From Myxocyprinus asiaticus (lineage: Eukaryota; Chordata; Actinopteri; Cypriniformes; Catostomidae): a stretch of DNA of 64,000 nt. Location: the NCBI RefSeq assembly GCF_019703515.2, contig NC_059385.1, positions 34,848,501 to 34,912,500 on the forward strand, given 5' to 3'. The first letter of the stretch is position 1; each line of letters starts with the position of its first letter. Made by a program: the position numbers and the translations under genes. The notes below the pieces were generated by a model that worked only from the letters and a program-made list of their open reading frames with translations, made no database searches and was not told the DNA's origin. Shown piece by piece: positions 1-64,000 of the stretch.

Positions 1-169
1 GGCACAGGAACAGTTTTTTCCCCTCAGGCTATCCATCTCATGAACAGTTATAATTGCCCCATTGAGCAATAATTATGTGCAATACACAATTTAGTCTTTT
101 TATATTTATCCAACATCTTCTGCCATAACATTACCTTGCACTGTATATAACAGATTTGTATTAGATTTG
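1..169. other. Intronic sequence, nothing identified
   Basis: AT-rich sequence left of the microsatellite. No exon of map3k1, no recognisable repeat end and no plausible ORF is seen. If the final map3k1 exons exist they lie further left. Confidence 0.4.
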
Positions 170-500
<331 letters not shown>

Positions 501-504
501 ATGT

Positions 505-1435
505 ACATTTGTGCTCAAAAGTGTGCATACCCTGGCAGAATTGTGAAATTTTGGGATTAATTTTGAAAATATGACTGATCTTGCAAAAAAAAAAAAACTG
601 TCTTTTATTTGAGGATAGTGATCATATCAAGCCATTTATTATCACATAGTTGTTTGGCTCCTTTTTAAAATCATAATGGTATCAAAAATCACCCAAATGG
701 CCCTGATCAAAAGTTTACATACCCTTGAATGTTTGGCCTTTTTACAGACACACGAGGTGACAGGTTTAAATGGCAATTAAAGGTTAATTTCCCACACCTG
801 TGGCTTTTTAAATTGCAATTAGTGTCTGTGTATAAATAGTCAATGAGTTTGTTAGCTCTCACATGGATGCACGGAGCAGGCTAGATACTGAGCCATGGGG
901 AGCAGAAAAGAACTTTCAAAAGACCTGTGTAACAAGGTAATGGAACTTTATAAAGAACCTTTGGAAAAGGTTATAAAAATATATCCAAAGCCTTGAAAAT
1001 GCCAGTCAGTACTGTTCAATCACTTATTAATAAGTGGAAAATTTGGGGATCTCTTGATACCAAGCCAAGGTCAGGTAGACCAAGAAAGATTTCAGCCACA
1101 ACTGCCAGAAGAATTGTTCGGGATACAAAGAAAAACCGACAGGTAACCTCAGGAGAAATACAGGCTGCTCTGGAAAAAGATGGTGTGGTTGTTTCAATGA
1201 GCACAATACAATGATACTTGAACAAAAATGAGCTGCATGGTCGAGTTGCCAGAAAAAAGACAATGCCACAAAAAAGCCTGGTTACAATATGCCAGACAAC
1301 ACCTTGATATGCCTCACAGCTTCTGGCACACTGTAATTTGGAGTGATGAGACCAAAATGCTATGGTCACAACCATAAGCGCTATGTTTGGAGAGGGGTCA
1401 ACAAGTTTTGTGCTCCTTGAAACAACCACACCGTA
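505..1435 (+). mobile_element. Tc1-like transposon, 5' two-thirds, broken
   Basis: It starts with a terminal inverted repeat (TGTGCTCAAAAGTGTGCATA) matching the complete copy at 28833-30389. Transposase codons begin near ATG 895 (MGSRKELSK). 993-1214 encode the paired-like helix-turn-helix MPVSTVQSLINKWKIWGSLD and the GRPRK AT-hook-like motif. A stop follows STIQ and frameshifts follow. At about 1403 the sequence flips: 1406-1435 is an inverted piece of Tc1, and L1 sequence follows. The catalytic second half is absent, so it is dead. Confidence 0.9.
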
Positions 1436-1825
1436 TTTTTCCTCTCAGGTGGAAGTGACCAATGAGCCAAATGTCTGAGACTGAATGCATAATAATAAAA
1501 CAAAATCTTGGGTAGGCCTAGCCCACCTTTGTCAATCAGCCTATGTAACTTATTGAAATGTAAGCTAGGACACTTACCATTCCAAATTAAGGACTTTACT
1601 ATGCTATCAAATAGCTTGAAATAAGAGAGGGGGGCATCTACAGGGAGAGATTGTAGCAGGTAGTTAAATTTCGGAATACAATTCATTTTGATAACATTAA
1701 CCTTCCCAATCATAGAAAAATGTAATGTAGCCCACCTGCCCACATCACTCGAAAACCTTTTTATTAAGGGGTCAAAGTTAACTAAATTACACAAATTTGC
1801 TGGGAATAAAATGCCCAAATACTTA

Positions 1826-2265
1826 AAGGAATAGTTCACCCAAAAACAAAAATTTGCTGATAATTTACTCACCCTCAGCCCGTCCAAGATATATCCGAGT
1901 TTCTTTCTTCATCAAAACAGAAGAGGGATGACGTAAGCTCGTTGGTAAGGTCATGTGTCACGTGGAGGAGGAGGAGGCAGGAAGTGCATCATTGTTTACA
2001 AGAAAAACTTGCACAGAGCACAGACAAAGCGCCATTCACAAACCAAAACAGTCCAAATCAATATAAAATAAAATACAATTTCCAAATAATAATAAAAAAA
2101 ACAATGTAAACAATGATGCACTTCCTGATTCCTCCTCCACGTGACGCGTGACCTTACCAACGAGCTTATGTCATCCCTCTCATGAGCGCATGTCACAGAG
2201 ATGTACCGAAGCGAACATTTGTAGTTAAAAAGTATATAAGTACTGTTTTGTTTCTCAAAATAATC
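1826..2265. mobile_element. TTAA-targeting nonautonomous DNA element with 76-bp hairpin arms
   Basis: It begins AAGGAATAGTTCACCCAAAA directly after a TTAA that copy B of the L1 retains uninserted (near 21450). Inside, 1923-1999 and 2105-2179 are inverted repeats about 90% identical. The right end (near GTAGTTAAAAAGTATATAAG) runs into L1 again, but about 0.8 kb of L1 is missing, so the right boundary is a deletion and not a clean insertion end. Confidence 0.65.
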
Positions 2266-3591
2266 AATGGTAGAAAAAGACTCTTCTGTTTTATATATCT
2301 AGCCAAAAGTTTCCCTGCTTTATCCCCTGACACAAAATATGACTGTCTTGCCCTGAATAGTATTATATCTGTATTTTAATAGGGTCAATTCTGAGGCCAT
2401 CAGACGACATTCGGTGTTTCAGCTCTGCCTCGGCACTTTTAATATTCCCTTCCAATTCCACGAGTTCTCATGCTTTGGATCTTTTGGTGATTGAGGCATA
2501 CTGTATGATCTGACACCTAAAAACTGCCTTAAGTCCCTCCCAAGCCACACCCACAGAGGATACTGAGGACCAGTTGGTCTCCAAATAAACATTGATTTCA
2601 GCCTTTAACATTTGTTGGAATTCAGGATTTTGCAAAAGGGAAAGTGCCAACTATATGATTTCTTTTTCTCCGTATGTGGCAACATTTCTAAACTCACCAA
2701 GGCGTGATCTGAGACTAAGATGTTTCCAATTGAGCAAATCAACAACAGATGAAATGAGGGACTTAGATATAAAAAAAAAATATTCTAGAATAAATCTTAT
2801 GGACTGATGAATGTATAGTCCCTATCAGATGGGTTCAAATGTCTCCAAATATCTGTAAGACCAAGATTTTTGCACATCCCATGAAGCGTCAATGTTGCTG
2901 TAGGGGGCTTACACACTTTTGCTTCACTATGATCAAGGACAGAGTCCAACAATAGATTAAACTCTCCTCACAATATTATATCATGAGGGGTGCCAGCAGC
3001 TTGCAACATCCCTTCAAGATCTATAAAAAAAAATAGATCTTGCATATGCCTGATCATCAGCGTTAGGTGTGTAAATATTAGCCAAAAATCAACCTTTGCC
3101 CCTGAATTTCAGCTAAAACAATAATGACTCTCCCTAATTTATCTTTAATCTGTTTGAGACATTTGAATTGTAGATGCTTACTTATCAATGTAATGACTCC
3201 CCTGCTCTTACTTGAGCCAGCACTAAAGAAAACATGTCCACCCCATATCTTCCCAAATTTTTCAGCTTCCTGCGGAAAAAGATGCGTTTCTTGAAGAAAC
3301 ACTACATCATATTACTTATGTTTGAGACATAACCTTCCTTCTTTTTATGGGGTGCGCCAACCCATTCACATTCAATGTGGAGAGAGACAATCCACTCATA
3401 TTAACATCTGACATTTTGACATACCAGAAAAAAATAGTGTGTATGTCAAAAATAAAATGATAAAGACCACATTCCATCATTAGTGCAACAATCAAACCCC
3501 AAACTTCCCCCCCGAATCCCAAAAAAAAAAAGAAAAAGAAAAATGTGCGCATTAACCCCGCGCACGACAGCGCCAACTAGCGTCAATCCCT

Positions 3592-4713
3592 GTTAAGTTT
3601 GCTGATGATACGCCGGTGGTAGGTCTGATCGCTGACAATGATGAAACAGCCTACAGAGAGGAGGTGCACACTCTGACACGCTGGTGTCAGGAGCACAACC
3701 TCTCCCTCAAGGTCAGTAAGACAAAGGAGCTTGTGGTGGACTTCAGGAGAAGAGAAAGAACACAGCCCCATCACCATCAATGGAGAACCAGTGGAGAGAG
3801 TCAGCAGCTTCAAGTTCCTGGGTGTCCACATCACTGAGGAACTCACATGGTCTGTCCACACCGAGGCCGTTGTGAAGAAGGCTCATCAGCGCCTCTTCTT
3901 CCTGAGACGGCTGAGGAAGTTTGGAATGAACCGCCACATCCTCACACGGTTCTACACCAGCACTGTAGAGAGCATCCTGACTGGCTGCATCTCCGCCTGG
4001 TACGGCAATAGCACCGGCCACAACCGCAAAGCCCTGCAAAGGGTGGTGCGAACTGCCAGGCACATCATCGGAGGTGAGCTTCCCTCCCTCCAGGACATAT
4101 ATACCAGGCGGTGTGTGAAAAAAGCTCGGAGGATCATCAGAGACTCCAGCCAACCGAGCCATGGGCTGCTCTCACTGCTACCATCAGGCAGGCGGTATCG
4201 CAGCACCAGGACCCGCACCAGCCAACTTCATGACAGCTTCTTCCCCCAAGCAATCAGACTTTTGAACTCTTGATCTATCACGATCAATATACATCAGCAT
4301 TGCACTTTATTAATCTTATTATCTCACACTGGACTGTCATAAATTATATTCTCTTAACAACATGCTGGCAACTGACTATCAACCGACAGCCTGAATGTCA
4401 ATACAGTACAATACAACCTACTGTATTACATTTATATATACTATATATACTATTTTTTTAATTGTATAATGTGTACTCTATATTGTGTGTATTGTATAAT
4501 GTACACTGTATGTTTTTATTTGTATATTGTGTTGTGAGTAATTATGTGTATATTAGATTTTAAATTGTGTTGTGTAAATTTGATGTTTATTGTAGATTGG
4601 TATGTCTCATCACTGTCACGACTGCTATGTTGCTCGGAACTGCACCCAAGAATTTCACACACTATTGCACTTGTGTGACATTAAAAAAGTGATTTGAGTG
4701 ATTTGATTTGATT
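3592..4713 (+). mobile_element. L2/CR1-superfamily LINE, 5'-truncated, inside L1 copy A
   Basis: Starts in mid reverse transcriptase (KFADDTPVVGLIADND region) and continues at 3731-4273 with [40 protein letters not shown] and [11 protein letters not shown] before a stop. The 3' end has a TGATTT-type tandem tail (4691-4713), typical of L2-like elements. One frameshift occurs near 3760. The L1 sequence on both sides matches copy B at 23595-23625, which serves as the uninserted version. Confidence 0.88.
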
Positions 4714-5833
4714 TAAACTCAGTCCATGTACGCCTACGAGAGCCCCCGCGACAACTTTGCCATCAGATTGCGCAAGTCCGGTGTTTCTATATAAAAAAAA
4801 TTACACCACAAGATAACTTACGCTGTCCATTGACTTTATGACTGACATTGCTTGCTGGGGACATGTAAATATTTTGCGGCCATCCTTAGCATCTATTCTC
4901 AATTTGGCCGGGAACATCAGTGCAAAAGCGACCTTCCATTGATGTAAGTTTCTTGCATTCCTTGAATCTATCACATTTCTCTTTTGTCGAACAAGAATAA
5001 TTATAATTAATTTTAATTTATAATTAATTTAATTTTATAATTATAATTAATAAGAAGTCTGGGAACAAGAAAATGCTATGGTTCTTCCAAGAAAGCCTTC
5101 CTTTACTCCTTGCCTCACATAACACAAGATTTTTATTGGATGATCTTAGAAATTTGGCCAGAATTGATCGGGCCTTTCTCCCTCAGTGGATCGCCGAGCT
5201 GGAACCCTGCGAGCTCGCTCGATTTCCAGCTTATGGCCTGTTATGTCTAGCAGATTCGGAAAGAGCCCGTCCAGGAATTTCACCATATCCCAACCTTCTT
5301 CGTCCTCAGGAATTCCAACAATTTGGATGTTATACCACCAGTTGCGGTTCTCCAAATCCTCCAGCTTCTCCCAGACGTGCTCCAAATCCACCAAGGTCTC
5401 TAGTGGATTAGCAGCTAATTCCCTCTCTGATGACTCCAGATAAATCGATCTGTTTCTCGACATTCCCCACTCTTGTAACCACCTCAGTGAATTCAGTCTC
5501 CATGGCAGTGATCGACTGACGTATTACCGCAAGATCCTCCAAGTTAGCAACGACCTTCGTCAGCACTGCCAATTCAACAATTCTCGCCAAATTTCCTTCA
5601 CTGGCCAAATTGGCTCCTGGGCTTGTGGCCTGCTGTTCAGGGGCATCAGCTTGAGCACGCAAGTGTCTTTTAATGTCTCCAGAGCCTGAGGACTTTGAAT
5701 TCTTTGACATATTGTCTTCCTAGAACAGTTAAGAATCAGGGTGTATCGAATCTCACACAAAGTATTAAAACTAGCAAAGTGTGCAGAGCTCGCTGTTCAC
5801 ACGTCCGAACCTCGCATGGTGCCACGCAACTCC

Positions 5834-6131
5834 AGGATTTCTTTTTTAATGATTAAAATACTTTTCTTGTCTCTTCTGGATAAAAGCATATGCTAAATGA
5901 CTAAATGTAAAAGTAAATGACTTGCGGAGCTTAGTAATCGTGTTAAAGTCATGATGAATGAAGCGCCTTGCGCTTTTGTTTTAAATGAAGGTGTGTTCTA
6001 TTCAGAAGTAATCATTCCAACGCACTTCAAAGAATTTACCATTCACTGGAAGAGCTCTGAAAGGCTAAAAGGTGTGGGGCTCAAAAATAAAGGTCATTCG
6101 GAACTACATTTTTAAGTAATTTTTATTTAAA

Positions 6132-6209
<78 letters not shown>

Positions 6210-6855
6210 AATTTCCAAACAAAAGACAGCTTTGTTCATTTTGAAGAGGTTTTAGTAATGAATCCTCTGCTGGCCAGCTGAACTGCTTTCTAATTAAACA
6301 GAGTTTGGAGCAACAATGACAACAAGGAATTAAGGGTCCGGCCCATTGTGGCTGCTTCAAAAGAACTGCAATTTACTGCAATGTCAAGTTACTGAGAGAT
6401 CTAAATCCACCTTGTGCTGTTTTCTGACTGGCCACGTAACTCAGAACAGCACACAGAGGGGTCCCCAGACTTGAGGCTTTGCTGAAGGACACTGACATTA
6501 AAGGTTTAGAGAGCAAGGAAAAGTTGTGCATCTGTGGGCCCTGACTTCACAACAGAGCAAAAAATAGTCCTGATCAAGAAAGATATTTATGCTGTAAGCA
6601 GCCGATGTGATGCACAATCAGTCGAAACACATCCTGTTATGTACAGTAAAACATTGCACAATGCCTCTTTATTGTGAATTGATTTCTATGAATTCTATTC
6701 ATTATATATTTAAATAACTTCAGCAGCTTGTGATGGCATATAGACTATCAAATTACTTTTTGGATGTTAAAATGTGTTCTCATAACTTGATGCATAAATA
6801 TCAGTCACTTTATTTTCTCAGTCTGTCTAAAATAAAAATACATTATATACTGTAT

Positions 6856-6886
<31 letters not shown>

Positions 6887-6960
6887 CACTTGTAATTACT
6901 GTATGAATTGTAACTTTTGACGGTTGCATCAAAAGCAGTTTGTGATATAAAAATTCTTAT
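5834..6960. other. Intronic sequence with SINE-type tail and microsatellites
   Basis: 5868-5918 carries GATAAAAGCATATGCTAAAT, the conserved 3' tail shared by teleost LINEs and SINEs. 6134-6207 is a (GA)n tract and 6853-6886 a (TG)n tract. No exon or gene is seen in the remainder. Confidence 0.6.
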
Positions 6961-6964
6961 TTAA

Positions 6965-7650
6965 CCCTCGGTTACTGGCCAGGTAATTTTTGACCCATTA
7001 GCCATTACTTTTTAAAATTAAAAATGGTTTCCTTCAACAGAGCTTTACGAGGCATTTGCCATCTGAACACACACATATACAAAAAAAATATATAAATTGA
7101 CTTGATTTGATGAGTCAAAAAGTGACACTCCTACTGTTCCAGGTCAAATCTGAATTAATGGGTGAAGGAAAATGAATGGGTGAAAATATAACAGAGCATT
7201 TTTTTTTTTATTTGTCAAATAAAAATCAATCATTCAGCCACAATGCGGAACACACCCACACAGAAATGACGGGGAGAGAATCTAGCACATCCACAACGCA
7301 TGCACACACGCACACACAGAGAAATGATTTGGTGACACTATAATGCAGAGCGTTTTTTTTTTTTATTTTGTTGAAAAAGAAATCAATCAGCTACAATGCA
7401 ACACACACACATGTACATACAGACCAAAAGATTAAAGTGTGACACCACATTACTGCTGTTCATGTCACTGATTTGAATTTAGATGTTTGAAAAAAGTTTC
7501 CCATTGCAAAGTCTTCTGTTTATACACAATTTGTATTATCACTGTTCATTGCTGTTCATATCAGTTTATTGCTGTTTGTTTTATTGACATTTTTGTTCAT
7601 TTACTCTATTGAGTTTGATTTATTTCAGACATCAAAATTCAATGACTAAA

Positions 7651-7709
<59 letters not shown>

Positions 7710-7710
7710 C

Positions 7711-7775
<65 letters not shown>

Positions 7776-8272
7776 GCATAAAAACGGACACTTCAAAACA
7801 AGTGGTTTAAAAAAAAAAGCTAAACTTTGACAAAAAATAGTCTTTGATGATGTCTAAGTATATATCCAAATTCATAATTTGTGAATACATCTCAAAACTA
7901 AGTTTGTTTCAACACTGGATTACAGAGACTAGGCCCATCTAAATCAATGGATCACTATAGCCCCCCCTTACTGGTTTTTAAACTATACGTCATGTATATT
8001 TTCACCAGATGACACCAAATGCCTGACAAAATCTCATACTTTCTTAATTTGTCAGATTAATGAAGTTTAATAAATGTTTTTACAGAAGTGACCTTTTTTT
8101 ATATATAATTAAATATATATATAAAAAAGTCTAAATACGATCAAATTCAAGATTAAATGCAACAGTTTAATATAATGAATTTATTGAAATTAACTTATAT
8201 GATTACTCTATCTGGGTAAAATTCTACCCCGAACAATGAAGGTGTCGGCCTGTAATGAGCAGTAACCAAGGA
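6965..8272. mobile_element. piggyBac-like nonautonomous element with TTAA target duplication
   Basis: Both flanks are TTAA (6961-6964 and 8273-8276). The ends are 13-bp inverted repeats, CCCTCGGTTACTG on the left against TCCTTGGTTACTG read inward from the right. There is no transposase, so it would depend on one in trans. A (TA)n(CA)n microsatellite sits at 7659-7773. The element ends 217 bp from the DFG/APE exon of map3k1. Superfamily is inferred from TTAA and the CCYT-like terminus. Confidence 0.6.
7659..7773. repeat. (TA)n(CA)n microsatellite
   Basis: About 60 bp of TA with CATA interruptions followed by about 50 bp of CA. It lies inside the TTAA-flanked element. Confidence 0.95.
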
Positions 8273-8473
8273 TTAAAAGATGCTTATCAACACTTACAGG
8301 ACCTTTAAGGCAATTTAATTATTCACTCAAGATGATTGAAGATGCACTATATTTATTTGTGGGCAGTTTATGTAGTAATTTAGTCAGCTCTCAAGTCAGT
8401 AGAAACTCGGGCCAGTTCTGAGAGAGGTTCGCAGTTCCCCTGACTGCACCAGCAGAGATCCAGCACCATTTTA

Positions 8474-61204
<52,731 letters not shown>

Positions 61205-63189
61205 CTGACACAACACCACACAGAAACACCAATGAAAACACTAATCAAACATGATGACTTATGTTTCTCATTTACAGTTAAGGCTGGGTACTGATACAGA
61301 CCGGAGCATCGCTAGGGCAAAACTTGAGCCCCGAATAATTTTAGTCTAGCCCCGAATGGATTTGTTCGTAACTGCCCATTGAGTGGAACTGAGACGGGAG
61401 TTACTGTATTGAGTACATGTTGGTTATTGCAGGGTTTTCCTTGCATTTAAAACGAAAAGATCTTTTGTTCGGCGCTTTACACATACTAAATATGCTTTGA
61501 TTCACCACTGACTGGTAAATATTCATTTTAACATTTTATTAGCATAGCGCAAAATTTGGTTGCAAATGCAAGTGATTTCCTCTCATTGTAGTGGAGGGTT
61601 GTGTTTAGATTAGAAAATTGATCTTGGGATTTAAGAATCAATATCAAGGTCGTTCAAATAAAGATTGCGATGCATTGGAATATCTATATTTTCACCCAGT
61701 CCTATTTGCAGTGTTACGGTTCAAACATTTCTTTGACAATGTTAAATGCACATTTTATGTTATCAAATTTTTTTTTTTAAATTTACATTTTGAATGAAAA
61801 CCATGTATTATAAAAGTTTGTTTGATTTTATCAGTTTTGTGTGTAATGGTAGCAGTTTTATTGTTTAAGGCTATATACTGTATAATGCCAATTTTATTTG
61901 TATTTCCTTTGCTGCTAACATTAAACTGTAGCCATTACATCACACATATATGTAGCTTGAACACAAATGATCATCGTGACATTTCTCCAGTGAGAAATGA
62001 CTCGTTTATTGTCTAGATGCAGTGAAACTGCAGTGGAGCGTTCAAGCAGACAGTGTGAAAGTCTGTGTATACGGTCGATTGTTCAGATGGTTATATAATG
62101 AAGACATGCTGTTAGCTTCTCAGGAAGTGCTGTTCCATTTCAAACCAACCATTTTTGGTGATAGAACAGGACAACTGATCTACGATTTAACCTTACTAGT
62201 ACTTGACTAGTTAATTAACTCAATGAATTAACTGTTAACAGAGGCAATGTAGCAGACAAATCAGCAATGTCATTTGGGAAAATGGAAAGTTAATGGTTGT
62301 CTTGATGAGGTAAAGCTCACTGATAAATTGTGTGTGTTTGCCGAATGTTAATTATATATGTAGTGAAATTAAAATTCTGGACTTTGCTCCAAAAACTTGG
62401 CTGAAAATGAAAATCTGGACACACTAGGCCAAAATCCTGAAAACAGCAGATAAAAACAATGACCTCAAAATAACTTTTAAACCAATTCTTAGACAGTACA
62501 AGCATATCTGTACAATACAACAAAGTGTGAAGAATACACAACAGATCTAAAAGTCTCATTTTCATTTCTTGAAGAAAATTGGCACTTTGTTATCTATTAC
62601 ATGAGATATTGCAGTAAACAGATTCTCACAATCTGTATTAGCACTTGTGAAATTGTTTTCATTAATGTGGAAATAAGCAAAAGCGCCTTCACTTCTGGGG
62701 ATGGGGACTGTAATAATGGACTTTGTATTTATGCTTAAAAAAAAAAAAAAAAAAAAAAAAAAGGCTTGAACCAGCCGTAGGTGGATTGTTGGTCTTAGCT
62801 GGCCACTAAGCTGGTTTCCACTGATCAGGCTTGTCTATTTTGATGGTTTTAGACACTTGCAGGGCTCTAGACCAAAAGAACAAAACAAAAAAAGACTAAG
62901 GAGTCATTGGCTCATAAACTGAAACATTTAGGAGCCAGATGGCTGTTTTAGTTGCCACATCACAAAATTGCTCGATTTAGTTTGTTCAAAAACAAGATAG
63001 AACACCAAAGAAAAGACAACTGATAGCTCAATAATCAGGTGTATAATATATATACTGTATAGCTGAGTGCAAATATTTTGCATTCCTCTTTTGTCTCATA
63101 AGTTTTCACACCCTTTTCAGAATTTATACAAATATAAGATATAAAACATCTTTTTTTTATTTTATTATTTAGTACTGCCCTTCAGAATC
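61205..63189. other. Intronic sequence upstream of the first exon seen
   Basis: No map3k1 exon was recognised here. 62737-62762 is a poly(A) run. 61300-61700 and 62000-62700 carry no identifiable ORF or paired repeat ends. Confidence 0.45.
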
Positions 63190-63199
63190 TACACACACA

Positions 63200-64000
63200 C
63201 ACACAGGTGGCCAAAAGTTTGGAATAATGGATATATTTTGCTGTTTCGGAAGGAAACTGGTACTTTAATTCACCAAAGTGGCATTCAGCTGATCACAATG
63301 TATAGTCAGGACATTACTGATATAAAAAACAGCACCATCACTATTTGAAAAAAGTCATTTTTGATCAAATCTAGACAGACCCCATTTTTAGCAGCCATCA
63401 CTCCAACACCTTATCCTTGAGTAATCATGCTAAATTGATCAGTTGGTACTAGAAAATCAATTGCCATTATATCAAACACAGCTGAAAGATATTTGGTTCA
63501 TTAAATGAAGCTTAACATTGTCTTTGTGTTTGTTTTTGAGTTGCCACAGTATGCAACAGACTGGCATGTCTTAAGATCAATATTAGGTCAAAAATAGCAA
63601 AAAAGAAACAGCTTTCTCTAGAAACTCATCAGTCAATCGTTGCTTTGAGGAAAGAAAGTTATACAATGCTTGAAATTGCCAAAATAAAACTGAAGATTTC
63701 ATACAAAGGTGTACACTACAGTCTTCAAAGACAAAGGACAACTGACTCTAACAAGGACAGAAAGAGATGTGGAAGACCAGATGTACAACTAAACAAGAGG
63801 ATAAGTACATCAGAGTCTCTAGTTTGAGAAATAGACGCCTCACATGTCCTCAGCTGACAGCTTCATTGAATTCTACCCGCTCAACACCAGTTTCATGTAC
63901 AACCGTAAAGAAAAGACTCAGGGGTGCAGGCCTTATGGGAAGAATTGCAGAGAAAAAGCCACTTTTGAAACAGAAAAACTAAAAGAAAAAGTTAGAGTGG
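63200..64000 (+). mobile_element. Tc1-like transposon running off the right edge
   Basis: The left terminal repeat begins near 63205 (AGGTGGCCAAAAGTTTGGAA). Transposase pieces follow: 63645-63827 ESYTMLEIAKIKLKISYKGV (helix-turn-helix), KRCGRPDVQLN (GRPR-like), then in another frame 63790-63980 SSLRNRRLTCPQLTASLNST and KKRLRGAGLMGRIAEKKPLL. The frameshift near 63800 suggests a pseudogene. The catalytic domain would lie outside the window. Confidence 0.82.

Larger units (their letters stand above)
1436..5833 (-). mobile_element. L1-clade LINE (copy A), interrupted and degenerate
   Basis: Minus-strand L1-like retrotransposon, from ORF1 (start near 5710, MSKNSKSSGSGDIKRHLRAQ) to ORF2. ORF1 pieces include the coiled-coil-like segment and LEDLENRNWW. 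ORF2 starts near 3415 (LSTLNVNGLAHPIKRR, AP endonuclease), and its RT C-terminal part is at 1441-1820 (KGGLGLPKILFYYYAFSLRH). Compared with copy B it has lost the central RT part, replaced by a hairpin element at about 1826-2265. An L2-type LINE is inserted at about 3592-4713 and an AT-rich patch at 4998-5052. Stops and frameshifts are numerous. Confidence 0.9.

Overview
The window is vertebrate nuclear DNA, most likely from a cyprinid-type teleost. It shows long introns with GT-AG splice sites, abundant Tc1-like transposons, L1-, L2- and I-clade retrotransposons, a tRNA-derived SINE, hAT-, Harbinger- and piggyBac-like elements, and long (TA)n/(CA)n microsatellites. There is no sign of bacterial operons, phage, CRISPR or rRNA.

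One host gene fills the window: map3k1 (MEKK1, a MAP kinase kinase kinase), on the minus strand. I find 16 consecutive internal exons between 61204 and 8489. They join in phase into 1190 codons with no frameshift or stop, and every junction has a GT donor and an AG acceptor. In protein order they give a Ser/Pro-rich N-terminal segment, a SWIM zinc finger, a RING finger, the armadillo/TOG-like middle, a long linker in one 1.27-kb exon, and the protein kinase domain through the APE motif. By comparison with mammalian MAP3K1 (20 exons) these should be exons 3-18. Exons 1-2 lie beyond the right edge. Exons 19-20 lie beyond the left edge or are missing, because nothing resembling them is found in 1-8488. 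The protein would act at the top of the JNK/ERK cascades and, through its RING, as a ubiquitin ligase.

Most of the rest is intronic transposon debris, often nested. From left to right: a (TA)n microsatellite, a Tc1 fragment and an L1 copy split by an L2 insertion and by a TTAA-targeting hairpin element (170-5833); a piggyBac-like element (6965-8272); an L2-type LINE (9740-11325); a Tc1-like element (12972-14185); a putative terminal-repeat element (15841-16384); a hAT-like element (18079-18840); an I-clade LINE split by a nearly complete L1 (19570-26360); a Tc1 copy with both ends (28833-30389); a deleted Tc1-like element (32645-33162); a plus-strand L1 (34025-36330); a small terminal-repeat element (42652-43070); a Tc1-like element carrying a Harbinger-like element (45269-47684); an element with GGTTGCACCA ends (50549-51416); a LINE 3' fragment (52567-53640); a 0.37-kb inverted repeat (54515-54890); a SINE split by a hAT-like element (54899-56197); an L1 insertion with perfect 17-bp target duplications whose interior is a Tc1 fragment (56496-58161); a two-level DNA transposon nest (59071-60558); and a Tc1-like element running off the right edge.

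I found no convincing new biological system. The observations most worth a second look are the chimeric L1/Tc1 insertion and its twin junction at 1.4 kb, the nested insertions whose target duplications or empty sites can be read directly, and two long hairpin-forming inverted repeats inside a transcribed gene.
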